Shown: in pieces, positions 1 to 9,060 of the stretch
Layout: the number at the start of each line of letters is the position of its first letter
How positions within the stretch are numbered: the stretch's first letter is position 1
NCBI GenBank assembly: GCA_035493895.1
Contig: DATJHM010000137.1
Location: 1 to 14,287, forward strand
Reading direction: 5' to 3'
DNA length: 14,287 bases
Origin: DATJHM01 sp035493895
GTDB lineage: Bacteria > Chloroflexota > Ktedonobacteria > Ktedonobacterales > Ktedonobacteraceae
Notes under the pieces: model-generated
The model's database searches: none
Told to the model about the DNA's origin: nothing
The model's input: only the letters and a program-made list of their open reading frames with translations
Position numbers and translations under genes: made by a program

Positions 1-86
1 CCAGGAAGGAGTGTGCCCATTGCTTTGTGTTGCTCCTCTTCGTCAGAAATAAGCGGAAAACAAAGGGTATTCTGGATGGACAAATG

Positions 87-857
87 TTAGTGGGCGGTCC
101 ACCCACAATCGATCGTTTGCGCACTTCCTGTAATACTCCTCCCGGCCTCGCTGCAAAGATAGCTCACGAACTCCGCCACTTCTTCGGGCTCCAGCAGCCG
201 ATGGATGGCTCCCTCGGTCACCATGATCTTTTCCACGACCTCATCCTCTGGAATGCCGTGGATGCGCGCCTGATCGGCGATCTGTTTTTCGACGAGCGGC
301 GTACGTACATACGATGGGCAGATGATGTTGCAGGTGACGCCATGTTCTGCCCCCTCCAGTGCGGTGACACGCGTCAATCCCAGCAGCCCATGCTTGGCGC
401 TGACATAGGCCGATTTAAATGCAGACGCTCGCAGTGAATGGACTGAGCCAATATTGATGATGCGCCCCCACTGCCGGGCATACATCCCTGGCAAAACGGC
501 CTTTGTGAGCAGAAATGGCGCGGTGAGCATAATATCGATGATCTGCAACCACTTTTCATCGGGAAACTCGGTAATTGGTGCCACATGTTGAATGCCTGCA
601 TTATTCACCAATATATCAATCTGCCCCTCGATCTCAATCGTCTCTCCCACGATGCGCTGAAGATCATCCCGGTTTGCCATGTCAGCTCGCAAGAAACGCG
701 CACCCGCAAGTTCCGCCGCCGCCGCTTTCCCGCGCTCAACGTCGATATCGGTGAGCATTACCCGCGCACCCTGGCGCGCAAAGTCGCGTGCAATTGCCAG
801 GCCAATGCCGGAAGCAGCACCCGTTACCAGCGCAACTTTGTTCGCTAAACCTGCCAT
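87..857 (-). CDS. bdhA: 3-hydroxybutyrate dehydrogenase (short-chain dehydrogenase/reductase)
   Basis: This 256-residue classical SDR probably interconverts D-3-hydroxybutyrate and acetoacetate with NAD(H) in the cytosol, in ketone body or polyhydroxybutyrate metabolism. The sequence shows the nucleotide-binding motif TGAASGIG (12-19), NNAG (85-88), catalytic Ser138 in NIGSVHS, and Tyr151/Lys155 in YVSAK. The GxSxHxLxAS...KSAY stretch and the C-terminal half resemble bacterial BDHs. The length is normal for the family. Met110 sits where most SDRs have the fourth catalytic residue, Asn; from memory, Bacillus-type BDHs share the IMLTAPF segment, so this is probably not a defect. The ATG is supported by AAGGAG on the minus strand (plus positions 868-873), 10 bases upstream. 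The methyltransferase gene lies 99 bases upstream on the same strand. I saw no strong promoter or terminator in that gap. Another SDR substrate cannot be excluded. Confidence 0.85.
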   Translation of the reverse strand: MAGLANKVALVTGAASGIGLAIARDFARQGARVMLTDIDVERGKAAAAELAGARFLRADMANRDDLQRIVGETIEIEGQIDILVNNAGIQHVAPITEFPDEKWLQIIDIMLTAPFLLTKAVLPGMYARQWGRIINIGSVHSLRASAFKSAYVSAKHGLLGLTRVTALEGAEHGVTCNIICPSYVRTPLVEKQIADQARIHGIPEDEVVEKIMVTEGAIHRLLEPEEVAEFVSYLCSEAGRSITGSAQTIDCGWTAH

Positions 858-956
858 GCTCCATCATCTCCTTCTCTGGTGACAATCAACTGTTTTTTGT
901 TGCTCCATCGCAGCAATTACTTATTTTACCACGAGAAATAGCGTCAGGGCCACCTC

Positions 957-1821
957 TTATGCCCTCCCCCAGACTGTCACCAGGACCCAGGTCGCTATGA
1001 AGTCGGGTTGCTGCATCTCGTAGAGCATCTGCTGGCAGAGTTCCTCGTAATCATCAGGCATGTGTATCCATTTGCGCAGAAAGGGCAATCCTGTCCGATA
1101 GGAGATCCGAACATTGTCGAAGAAGTGCTGCCATTCGGGGATACCAGCGCGATAGTGCAAGGCGTAGGAATGCGTCTGTACTTCTTGTATCCCATGCTGC
1201 TCAAATAGACCCGCTAATTCGCTCGTCACGCCCTCGCCGGTGGGGGTAAATAAGTGCCCGGCCTGATAGAGTGATTGTAATGACAGTTTAGAGAGACGCG
1301 TGAGAGCAGGACTCTCGCTCGTCCACCAGCTGGGTTCGGTGACACGTATCACCCCCCCCGGAACTGCACACCCGCAGATATTCTTGTAGCAATTTGGGCC
1401 AGTCCCAGGTACGTAGCCAGCTTAAAGCTGAGCGGTGATTGACCAGATCGAAGGCGTGATCGGGGAACTCGAGCATGCGTAGCGCGTCCATCACGTGAAA
1501 CTCCACACGATCGCTCACCTGCTCAGCCTCTGCCTGTGCGCGTGCATACTCGACAAACTTGTGGCTTGCATCGACTCCTACCAGTCTGGTGCAATTCGGG
1601 GTCGTCTTTGCCAGCTCAATAAGCCAGCCGCCGGTTCCACAACCTACATCGAGCACACACGGGAATATCGTTGGATCTGCCTGCTCTGGCAGTACGCCCC
1701 CCATGCCTGTAGTCAGCATGCGATCAAAGACCTGTAAACGATTCAGTTCTTCTTGGCTCTCGCGGTCTGCCACAAAATAGGTGCCGGGTTGTTCTCGTTC
1801 TGGCTTTGAGGGAATGGGCAT
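957..1821 (-). pseudogene. Class I SAM-dependent methyltransferase, split by a frameshift
   Basis: The N-terminal frame carries SAM-binding motif I, VLDVGCGTGGW (56-66), the acidic loop GVDAS, and DRVEFHVMDALRMLEFPD, typical of Methyltransf_25/11 proteins acting on small molecules. The reading frame breaks in a run of eight G on the coding strand (plus 1352-1359, as C). As written it reads SSGGGDTC and ends after a short nonsense tail. With seven G it reads SSGGVIRVTEPSWW and continues to the stop at 957, giving 287 residues, a normal length. Start choice: ATG at 1821 has AAGGAAG 8 bases upstream and a good promoter at 1879-1907; the longer ORF reaching 2004 would extend past that promoter. 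The break could be a sequencing error, a real pseudogene, or slippage in the G tract. The substrate is unknown. Confidence 0.7.
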
Positions 1822-1878
1822 ATCGTACACTTCCTTCTTGTTCTTATCTCTTTTAGAAGCTTCTACCTTTACACTGCC

Positions 1879-1907
1879 AGTATATCTGTTTACAATATGA
1901 CTGTCGA
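1879..1907 (-). promoter_or_regulatory. Sigma-70-type promoter of the methyltransferase gene
   Basis: On the minus strand TCGACA (plus 1902-1907) and TATACT (plus 1879-1884) are separated by exactly 17 bases. The -10 box matches consensus at five of six positions and the -35 at five of six. Transcription would start near 1872, giving a leader of about 50 bases to the ATG at 1821. This supports the short start and shows the broken gene still has a promoter. Confidence 0.6.
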
Positions 1908-2436
1908 GTAAATCCTGTGCTGTTCCTTCAAGCCTTTTAACCTTCACTCCTTTCGCAATAATCAAAAAGCTCTGACACGCGTGCAAAACGGGTTGCAGTG
2001 ACATCCTATTTTCTGCTACACTGAGGATAACGTAACAACTCTACACCGAGCCAGGTTTCGGCTCACCGTTCGGAATAAGCCTCCAATGCTGTGGATTGAT
2101 TTGGCCTGTTTTGCATCGAACCTGAGGATTGTGCGGAAACGTGACTGCTTGCACTTTGTTACTGCGCTGGTTGCCACACCAGCGACGTATACTGGCACAA
2201 TCCAAACCAGATTCATCATTTCACCAGGAAATCATGGGAGGTTCTGCTCAGCTAATCGTGAGCAATTCCGGACAAAGGAGAAGACTATTGTTAGTGCCAC
2301 TATTGCGCAAAAATTACTCGACTACCCTCATCCCCTCTCGTAGATATACACAGGACACTCTATCCACTCCATTCATCGAAGACGATTGCTCGTCGCTGGA
2401 TGCGCGATCTCTCGAAAGGAGGGCGTAAGCTAACCT
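1908..2436. other. Intergenic region between divergent methyltransferase and kinase genes
   Basis: No convincing full-length gene is visible here. It contains small inverted repeats: GAGCC/GGCTC (2048-2064), CGCTGG/CCAGCG (2165-2184) and GACGA/TCGTC around a four-base loop (2381-2394). None has a T-run that would make it a terminator. TATACT at 2188-2193 could be a -10 box for the kinase, but no good -35 lies at the right distance. A TTG-started 46-codon frame (2288-2428) with AAAGGAG upstream ends 8 bases before the kinase start; its peptide has no recognisable features. Kinase control signals must lie here but I cannot place them firmly. Confidence 0.4.
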
Positions 2437-5400
2437 ATGGAAACTTCTTCTCCTTTTCACGACGATGCGCTGTTCGCATCTGGTACGCAATTTCTGACCA
2501 TCCTTGAAAGCCTCCAACAGGGATTTATCAGTCTGAATCCGTCCTGGCACTTCATCTACGCGAATCCCGCGGCCGCAAGCCTCTTGAAAAAGCAACGCGA
2601 AGATCTCCTGGGAAAAAACATCTGGGAAATTTTTCCTATGATCGTCGGGACTGTCTTCTGGCGGCGCTGCTACGAAGCCGTAGAAACACAAAATACGCTA
2701 GATATAGAAGATGTGTATCCTCCCACCGGCCAATGGTTTTCTCTGCATATCGTTCCTTCTCAGGCCGGGGTCGTTCTCTCTTTCCACGAGACGACGCAGT
2801 ACAACCAGCACTTGCAAGATAAGCAACGCTTTGAGCGTCTGATGCAACCTCAGGCGAGCTTGATGGCGCTTGCCTATGATGCCATTATTGTACGTGACCC
2901 GACCAGCCGCATTATCTCCTGGAACCGGGGCGCGGAGCGCCTCTATGGCTGGACCGCGCAGGAGGCCATCGGCCAGGTGACCCACGATCTCTTTCAGACG
3001 CGCTTTCCTGCTTCTCGCGAGGCGCTTGATCGCTTTCTGGCGACTGGCGAACAGTGGGAAGGGGAACTGATCCATAGACGCAAAGATGGAACCCGGGTCA
3101 TTGTTGAAAGCCGTCAGGTGATCACGCGCAATGCTCAGCATGATCCTATCGCCATCATGGAAATTAATCGCGATATCACTGAACGCAAACAACGTGAGCA
3201 GGAAAATCAGGAACAATATCGCACTATCGTCCAAACTGCCAATGAGGGCATCTGGCTCGTTGATCAAGAGGCACGGACGCTCTTTATCAACGATCGTATG
3301 GCGTCTATGCTTGGCTATTCTGTCGAGGAATTGCTCGGTCGTGCCGCTGTTGATTTCGTCTTTCCAGAAGATCTGGCTTTGGTTCAAGAGCACATGCAGC
3401 ATAATCTGCAAGGTTCATTTGAGCAGTTTGATACCCGCTTTCGATGCAACGACGGTTCCACGCTCAATGTGCTCGCTTGCACTAGCCCTGTCCGTGATGG
3501 TCAAGGCGAGATTATGGGCTCATTGGGGATGTTTACTGATTTAACTGAGCGTAAGTTGGAGGAACAGGCCCGCCTTCGTCTTGCCGCCCTGGTCGAATCG
3601 GCAGATATTCCCATTATTGGGAAAACGCTCGAGGGGATTATCACCAGCTGGAATAGGGCCGCAGAGCAGACTTATGGATATAGCGCTGAGGAGGTGGTTG
3701 GCCAGCCTATTACTCTGATTTTTCCTCCAGATCGGCAGGAAGAATTTGGCCGGATCATGAAGCAAATTAACGAGGGAAAGCAGGTCGGTCTCTACGAAAC
3801 AGTAAGGCAAAGAAAAGATGGCACGACCCTTCCCGTCTCTGTGTCTATCTCGCCTATTTACAACCGCGAAGGTCAGATTATCGGCGCGTCCAGCATCGCG
3901 CATGATATCACTGAACGCAAGCTCATCCAGGCACAGGAGCGCTTTCTTACCCGGGTCAGTAAAGCATTAGCCTCCACGCTCGACTATCAGGAAACACTTG
4001 CCAACGTCGCTCGCCTGATTGTTCCCCAGCTTGCTGATTGGTTTTCCGTTGATCTGGTGAATGAAGAGGGACGCTTTGAGCTGATTGAGGTTGCGCATAA
4101 AGATCCTGAGAAGGTGCGCTGGGCGCGAGCCCTGCGTGAGCACTATTCCGTCGATCCCGATGCAGCTCTTGGCACTGCCCATGTTGCACGCACCGGACAG
4201 GCGGAATTGTACGCCGAGATCCCCGATGAACTGCTGGTGGCGGCCTCCAGAAACGAAGAAGAACTCGCTCTTGCCCGGCAGATCGGGTTTTCGTCTGTCA
4301 TGACGGTGCCCCTGGTTGCGCGCGGAAAGACGATCGGCGTGGTCTCTTTTGTGGCGGCTGAATCCGGCAAAAGGTACACTGAACGCGATCTCGCACTGGC
4401 CGAAGAAGTTGGACGACGAGCAGGTGTCGCGCTCGATAATGCTCGGCTCTATCGCGAAGCCCAGCAGTCCCGCGATCAATTAGATATTATCTTGCAAGGC
4501 GTGGCCGACGGTATCATCGTCTATGCGAAAGATAGCCAGATCATTTATGCCAATGAGGCTGCGGCCCAGATGACCAGTTCTGGCTCTGTGCAGCATCTGC
4601 TGGCTGAACAGGAACCTGGTATTCTTGGTAAATATGAGCTTGTCGATGAACGCGGACAGCCCTTTTCTTCCTCCCAATTTACCCATCTGCGGGTACTTGC
4701 CGGTGAGCCAGAAGCTCAGGCCGTTATCGGATATAGAGAGGCCAACAAACAGCAGCCAGAATTATGGTCGCTGGTCAAATCCCGTCCAGTGATAGGGGCG
4801 AATGGGGAAGTGGAGATGGTCATCACGATTATCCACGATGTGACACAGCAGATGAGCCTCGAACGTCGCAAGGATGAGTTTATCAGTATGACGAGCCACG
4901 AACTCAAAACTCCTGTCACAAGCCTGAAGGGCTTTGCCTATGTCCTCCAGCGTCGCCTGGAGAAACAGGGAGATACGCAGGGGGCGCATTATCTGGCTCG
5001 CATGGATGCCCAGCTCGATAAGCTCACTACTCTCATCAGCGACCTGTTGGATGTTTCCCGGATACAGTCGGGCAAGCTCGTACTCCACATGGAACCCGTT
5101 GATCTGGATGCACTGATCGACGAGACCGTGGAGAATGTGCAGGCTGCTACCTCAACTCACCACCTGCTCATTGAGGGCAAAACAACTACACAGGTGATGG
5201 GTGATAAAGAGCGCCTGGGACAGGTATTCGTCAATCTGCTCACCAATGCGATCAAGTATTCTCCACGGGCCCAGCAAGTGATTGTGCGTCTTTCCCAGGA
5301 TGCAGATGGGGAGTGGCTGATTGTGCGTGTGCAAGATTTTGGCCTTGGCATTGACAAAGTGCATCACGAGAAAATATTTGAACGCTTCTATCAGGTGAGT

Positions 5401-5631
5401 GACCCGGAAGAAAAAACGTATCCCGGACTGGGCATCGGTTTGTCTATCTGTAGTGAGATTGTGATGCGACATCAGGGTCGGATGTGGGTGGAAAGCAGCA
5501 AAGGGCAGGGTTCGACCTTTTTTGTCGCTTTGCCTCGCCTCCAGGCGGACGCGAAAGTTCAAGTGACCGGGAACGAAAGGCAGGAACGTCTCCATGCAGA
5601 AGACGCTCAAAAGAATACTCGTTGTGGATGA
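2437..5631 (+). CDS. Multi-PAS/GAF sensor histidine kinase
   Basis: This 1064-residue cytosolic kinase has no signal peptide or membrane segment. Domains in order: PAS 1 (about 18-120), PAS 2 (143-252), PAS 3 (260-373), PAS 4 (383-497), GAF (510-682), PAS 5 (687-805), HisKA (812-878) and HATPase_c (920-1035). Three PAS units end in the typical D(I/L)TERK linker. Phospho-acceptor His821 lies in SHELKTP. The ATP lid shows Asn937 in NLLTNAIKYS, G1 DFGLGI (967-972) and G2 GLGIGLSI (997-1004), so the catalytic core looks intact. The ligands of the sensor domains cannot be read from sequence. ATG is preceded by AAAGGAGGG with a long spacing of 13 bases, and no closer start exists. The last 38 bases overlap the response regulator gene, which suggests translational coupling and a cognate pair. 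Confidence 0.93.
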   Translation: METSSPFHDDALFASGTQFLTILESLQQGFISLNPSWHFIYANPAAASLLKKQREDLLGKNIWEIFPMIVGTVFWRRCYEAVETQNTLDIEDVYPPTGQWFSLHIVPSQAGVVLSFHETTQYNQHLQDKQRFERLMQPQASLMALAYDAIIVRDPTSRIISWNRGAERLYGWTAQEAIGQVTHDLFQTRFPASREALDRFLATGEQWEGELIHRRKDGTRVIVESRQVITRNAQHDPIAIMEINRDITERKQREQENQEQYRTIVQTANEGIWLVDQEARTLFINDRMASMLGYSVEELLGRAAVDFVFPEDLALVQEHMQHNLQGSFEQFDTRFRCNDGSTLNVLACTSPVRDGQGEIMGSLGMFTDLTERKLEEQARLRLAALVESADIPIIGKTLEGIITSWNRAAEQTYGYSAEEVVGQPITLIFPPDRQEEFGRIMKQINEGKQVGLYETVRQRKDGTTLPVSVSISPIYNREGQIIGASSIAHDITERKLIQAQERFLTRVSKALASTLDYQETLANVARLIVPQLADWFSVDLVNEEGRFELIEVAHKDPEKVRWARALREHYSVDPDAALGTAHVARTGQAELYAEIPDELLVAASRNEEELALARQIGFSSVMTVPLVARGKTIGVVSFVAAESGKRYTERDLALAEEVGRRAGVALDNARLYREAQQSRDQLDIILQGVADGIIVYAKDSQIIYANEAAAQMTSSGSVQHLLAEQEPGILGKYELVDERGQPFSSSQFTHLRVLAGEPEAQAVIGYREANKQQPELWSLVKSRPVIGANGEVEMVITIIHDVTQQMSLERRKDEFISMTSHELKTPVTSLKGFAYVLQRRLEKQGDTQGAHYLARMDAQLDKLTTLISDLLDVSRIQSGKLVLHMEPVDLDALIDETVENVQAATSTHHLLIEGKTTTQVMGDKERLGQVFVNLLTNAIKYSPRAQQVIVRLSQDADGEWLIVRVQDFGLGIDKVHHEKIFERFYQVSDPEEKTYPGLGIGLSICSEIVMRHQGRMWVESSKGQGSTFFVALPRLQADAKVQVTGNERQERLHAEDAQKNTRCG

Positions 5632-5959
5632 TGAGCCAGATATTCTTGAGTTCCTTCAGATTATTCTGGAAGAGGAGGGCTATGCGGTGGTGACTTCGGA
5701 CAAGGGCGAATATCTCGAACAATTGCATAATGGCGGCCTTCCCCATCTCATTCTGGTCGATGTTCTGCTCTCAGGCAGAGATGGACGCGAGATCGTGAAA
5801 TATCTCAAGCATCAGCCGGAGACTAAACATATTCCCATCATTATGTTCTCTGCCCACCCTGGTGCCGAGAAGACTGCTCGCCTGGCCGGGGCCGACGATT
5901 TCCTGGCCAAGCCGTTCCAGATTGAGGTGCTCCTGGAGAGAATCGCGCTCTTCTTCTAA
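5594..5959 (+). CDS. Single-domain (CheY-like) response regulator
   Basis: This 121-residue protein is a receiver domain with nothing attached. The key residues are present: acidic pocket Asp12/Asp13 in VVDDEPD, phospho-acceptor Asp56 in LILVDVLLSG, the Ser/Thr switch at Ser86 in MFSAH, and Lys106 in LAKPF. It starts inside the 3' end of the kinase gene in another frame, 38 bases before the kinase stop, with AGGAAC about 8 bases upstream of the ATG. It is most likely phosphorylated by that kinase. With no DNA-binding or enzymatic output domain, it must act by protein contact or as a phosphorelay intermediate. No clear rho-independent terminator follows; GCTTTT/AAAAGC after the stop is AT-rich and lacks a proper T-run. 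Confidence 0.92.
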   Translation: MQKTLKRILVVDDEPDILEFLQIILEEEGYAVVTSDKGEYLEQLHNGGLPHLILVDVLLSGRDGREIVKYLKHQPETKHIPIIMFSAHPGAEKTARLAGADDFLAKPFQIEVLLERIALFF

Positions 5960-6056
5960 GCATGGCTTCCCTTGCCAACTCTGCTTTTTTGCCTGCGATC
6001 ACAAAAGCAAGAAACAGGAGCCTGAACAACATTTTGTCCTATCTCGCGCTCTTAAC

Positions 6057-6086
6057 TTGACATATGTCTCTGTTTTGATCTACAGT
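6057..6086 (+). promoter_or_regulatory. Promoter upstream of the P450 gene
   Basis: A perfect -35 TTGACA (6057-6062) is followed after 18 bases by TACAGT (6081-6086), a four-of-six -10. Transcription would start near 6093, inside the first palindrome described next, and about 90 bases before the preferred P450 start. The -10 box is modest, as expected of a promoter that is regulated. Confidence 0.5.
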
Positions 6087-6087
6087 A

Positions 6088-6118
6088 TATCATATGATAC
6101 TTGCTATATCATATGATA
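6088..6118. promoter_or_regulatory. Tandem palindromes, candidate repressor operators
   Basis: The perfect 12-bp palindrome TATCATATGATA occurs twice, at 6088-6099 and 6107-6118. The second is flanked by A and T, making a 14-bp palindrome. Centres are 19 bp apart, just under two helical turns. They begin just after the putative -10 box and cover the expected transcription start. This arrangement suits a dimeric repressor (TetR, MarR or PadR type) binding cooperatively, but no such gene is in the window, so the protein is unknown. Confidence 0.5.
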
Positions 6119-6180
6119 TTGTATCGATGCAAATATTGACGTTGCTCAATTGTCTGAAGATAGGACGAAACAGAAAATCT

Positions 6181-7446
<1,266 letters not shown>

Positions 7447-7472
7447 ATGCTCGGGCTTGCAATACTGCTCGG

Positions 7473-7501
7473 TTGTTACATACAATGTCTGAGAATATAC
7501 T
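7473..7501 (+). promoter_or_regulatory. Promoter of the aldo/keto reductase gene
   Basis: TTGTTA (7473-7478) and TATACT (7496-7501) are separated by exactly 17 bases. Transcription would start near 7508, about 18 bases before the ATG at 7526. The gene can therefore be transcribed separately from the P450. Confidence 0.55.
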
Positions 7502-7525
7502 ACGCAAATAGGACCAGGAGAACTT

Positions 7526-8494
7526 ATGCACTATCGAACATTAGGCCGTACTGGTTTGCAAATCTCAGAGATCGGGTATGGTGCCTGGGGGATTGGCAAG
7601 TCAGACTGGGTTGGCGCCGACGACAGAGAATCATTGCGGGCCCTCCAGAAGGCTATTGATCTCGGATTGAATTTTATCGATACCGCTTTAGCCTATGGGG
7701 ATGGACATAGCGAAAAGCTGGTGAGCCAGGTCGTGCGCCAGCAGAGCCAGCCGATTTATGTCGCGACCAAGGTTCCCCCGAAGAACCTCCAGTGGCCCGC
7801 CCTCCCAGGCGTTCCGGTACAGGACGTGTTTCCCGGCGATTATGTGCTTGCCTCGACTGAGCGAAGCCTGCGCAATCTGAGCACGGACACGATCGATATC
7901 CTGCAATTGCATGTCTGGAATGATGACTGGGTCGGGCAGGGGGACTGGCTAGAAGCGATCCAGCAACTGAAAGCGCAGGGGAAAATTCGCTTTTTTGGCA
8001 TTTCGATTAACGATCATCAGCCCGATAATGGCATCAAGTTGCTGAAAACTGGCGTGGTCGATACTGTCCAGGTGATCTACAACATTTTTGATCAGAGTCC
8101 AGAAGATCAATTATTTGCGGCCTGCGAACAGTATAACACTGGCGTTCTTGTCCGTGTCCCTCTGGATGAAGGCGGCCTGACGGGCAAAATAACCCCCGAG
8201 AGCACCTTTGCGCCAGACGACTTCCGCAATCAATACTTTGCAGGCGAGCGGAAAAAAGAGGTTTATGAGCGCGTACAACACATGGCGGCTGACCTTGGCG
8301 TTGCTGTCTCTGCTATCCCAGGGATTGCTTTACGGTACGTGCTCAGCCATCCCGCCGTGTCCACTACCATTCCGGGCATGCGCTCGTTGCGCAATGTCGA
8401 AAGCAATATGGCCGTTGGCGATGGCAAAGGTCTTTCGCCAGAGCAGATCAGCATACTCAAAAAGTATCGCTGGATACGAAACTACTACGACTAA
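7526..8494 (+). CDS. Aldo/keto reductase
   Basis: This 322-residue cytosolic NADPH-dependent oxidoreductase of the AKR fold has the full catalytic tetrad: Asp52 and Tyr57 in FIDTALAYGDG, Lys82 in VATKVPP, and His129 in LQLHVW. The C-terminal STTIPGMRSLRNVESN segment is the usual cofactor-binding region. The N-terminal YRTLGRTGLQISEIGYGAWG is typical of the family. The start is firm: AGGAG lies 5 bases upstream of the ATG. The natural substrate (aldehyde, ketone or sugar) cannot be told from sequence. It follows the P450 in the same direction, and the two could act on the same compound, but it has its own promoter, so joint function is only an inference. Confidence 0.92.
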   Translation: MHYRTLGRTGLQISEIGYGAWGIGKSDWVGADDRESLRALQKAIDLGLNFIDTALAYGDGHSEKLVSQVVRQQSQPIYVATKVPPKNLQWPALPGVPVQDVFPGDYVLASTERSLRNLSTDTIDILQLHVWNDDWVGQGDWLEAIQQLKAQGKIRFFGISINDHQPDNGIKLLKTGVVDTVQVIYNIFDQSPEDQLFAACEQYNTGVLVRVPLDEGGLTGKITPESTFAPDDFRNQYFAGERKKEVYERVQHMAADLGVAVSAIPGIALRYVLSHPAVSTTIPGMRSLRNVESNMAVGDGKGLSPEQISILKKYRWIRNYYD

Positions 8495-8527
8495 TATAGT
8501 TAAATAATCCATATGTGTGGAGATATT

Positions 8528-8580
8528 ACGAGCGGGCGCTTTTTTATGTGTTCACGAACGGAAAGTACTCGCTCGTTCGT
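8528..8580. repeat. Nested inverted repeats between convergent genes
   Basis: Two overlapping pairs of arms lie between the convergent aldo/keto reductase and small-protein genes. ACGAGCG (8528-8534) matches CGCTCGT (8570-8576), and ACGAACG (8554-8560) matches CGTTCGT (8574-8580). The arms share bases, so only one can form at a time. A run of six T lies at 8540-8545, between the arms rather than after a stem. They may help end transcription from both sides, but they do not form a standard intrinsic terminator. Confidence 0.3.
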
Positions 8581-8606
8581 TGCATGAGAGAGAGGGCAGG
8601 CCGGGC

Positions 8607-8846
8607 TCAACCAGAAATTCTCGCTTTATAGCTGCGCCAGCGCCGTTCATCGATCCCAATGTTGCCTTTGAGGGTACGTAGATCATCCGGGCCAAGAAGT
8701 TCCTCGGCCAGATAACAACAGCGGCCAAGATGCTCCTCTTTGACCACTCTGCTGGCAGAGAGCAGCGTCCACCAGCTCTTCTGAAGTTGTTCCAGTTCGC
8801 TCAGATCGTGTGCAAAGAGGTTTTGTAATTTCTCAAGGGTATTCAT
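8607..8846 (-). CDS. Small protein of unknown function
   Basis: I do not recognise this 79-residue protein. It is mostly helical in character, with a leucine- and charge-rich N-terminal half (LEKLQNLFAHDLSELEQLQK), a WW pair, a CC pair in the middle, and a basic C-terminal end. There is no signal peptide or membrane segment. It is supported as a gene by AAGGAAG about 7 bases before the ATG and by an extended -10 box upstream at 8913-8921. Its leader contains a perfect 6-bp hairpin just before the ribosome site. It converges on the aldo/keto reductase and diverges from the AraC gene. Confidence 0.6.
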   Translation of the reverse strand: MNTLEKLQNLFAHDLSELEQLQKSWWTLLSASRVVKEEHLGRCCYLAEELLGPDDLRTLKGNIGIDERRWRSYKARISG

Positions 8847-8864
8847 CTTATTCTTCCTTGCTTT

Positions 8865-8880
8865 TCCTCATCAGTGAGGA
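8865..8880 (-). promoter_or_regulatory. Hairpin in the leader of the small-protein gene
   Basis: TCCTCA (8865-8870) and TGAGGA (8875-8880) form a perfect 6-bp stem with a four-base loop. It lies in the predicted leader, just before the ribosome binding site of the 79-residue protein. It may stabilise the messenger or modulate translation, which is inference. Confidence 0.3.
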
Positions 8881-8912
8881 CCTAAAAAGATGAGTCTTCT
8901 TTTCTCCCATCT

Positions 8913-8921
8913 ATCATAGCA
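8913..8921 (-). promoter_or_regulatory. Extended -10 box for the small-protein gene
   Basis: On the minus strand TGC directly precedes TATGAT (plus 8913-8918), an extended -10 element with five of six consensus bases. No good -35 is present, which extended -10 promoters can lack. The transcript would start near 8906, giving a leader of about 60 bases. Confidence 0.4.
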
Positions 8922-9060
8922 TATCTTCGATGTATCTCTCCATGGAAAATCACGCAGCTAAAAGTCGAATATATAGATATTTTATCCATAATTCCCCCTG
9001 CCTTTCACCCGGCATCTGCTGAAGGCAAGTGTGGCCCCGCCGCTTCTATACCGGGTATTT

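Noticed and set aside
898..937. TTGCT/AGCAA hairpin between the methyltransferase and bdhA
   Set aside because: On the minus strand it is followed by A rather than T, so it is not a terminator for the methyltransferase.
1819..2004. N-terminal extension of the methyltransferase to an ATG at 2004
   Set aside because: A good promoter (1879-1907) and ribosome site fit the start at 1821, and the extension has no methyltransferase-like sequence.
6094..6180. P450 start at 6094 or 6127
   Set aside because: The first lies in the palindromes at about the transcription start; neither has a ribosome site, and the extra residues are not P450-like.
8864..8884. CTGATGAG on the minus strand, resembling the hammerhead ribozyme core
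   Set aside because: The required CGAAA segment and the flanking helices are absent; the octamer is explained by the simple hairpin.
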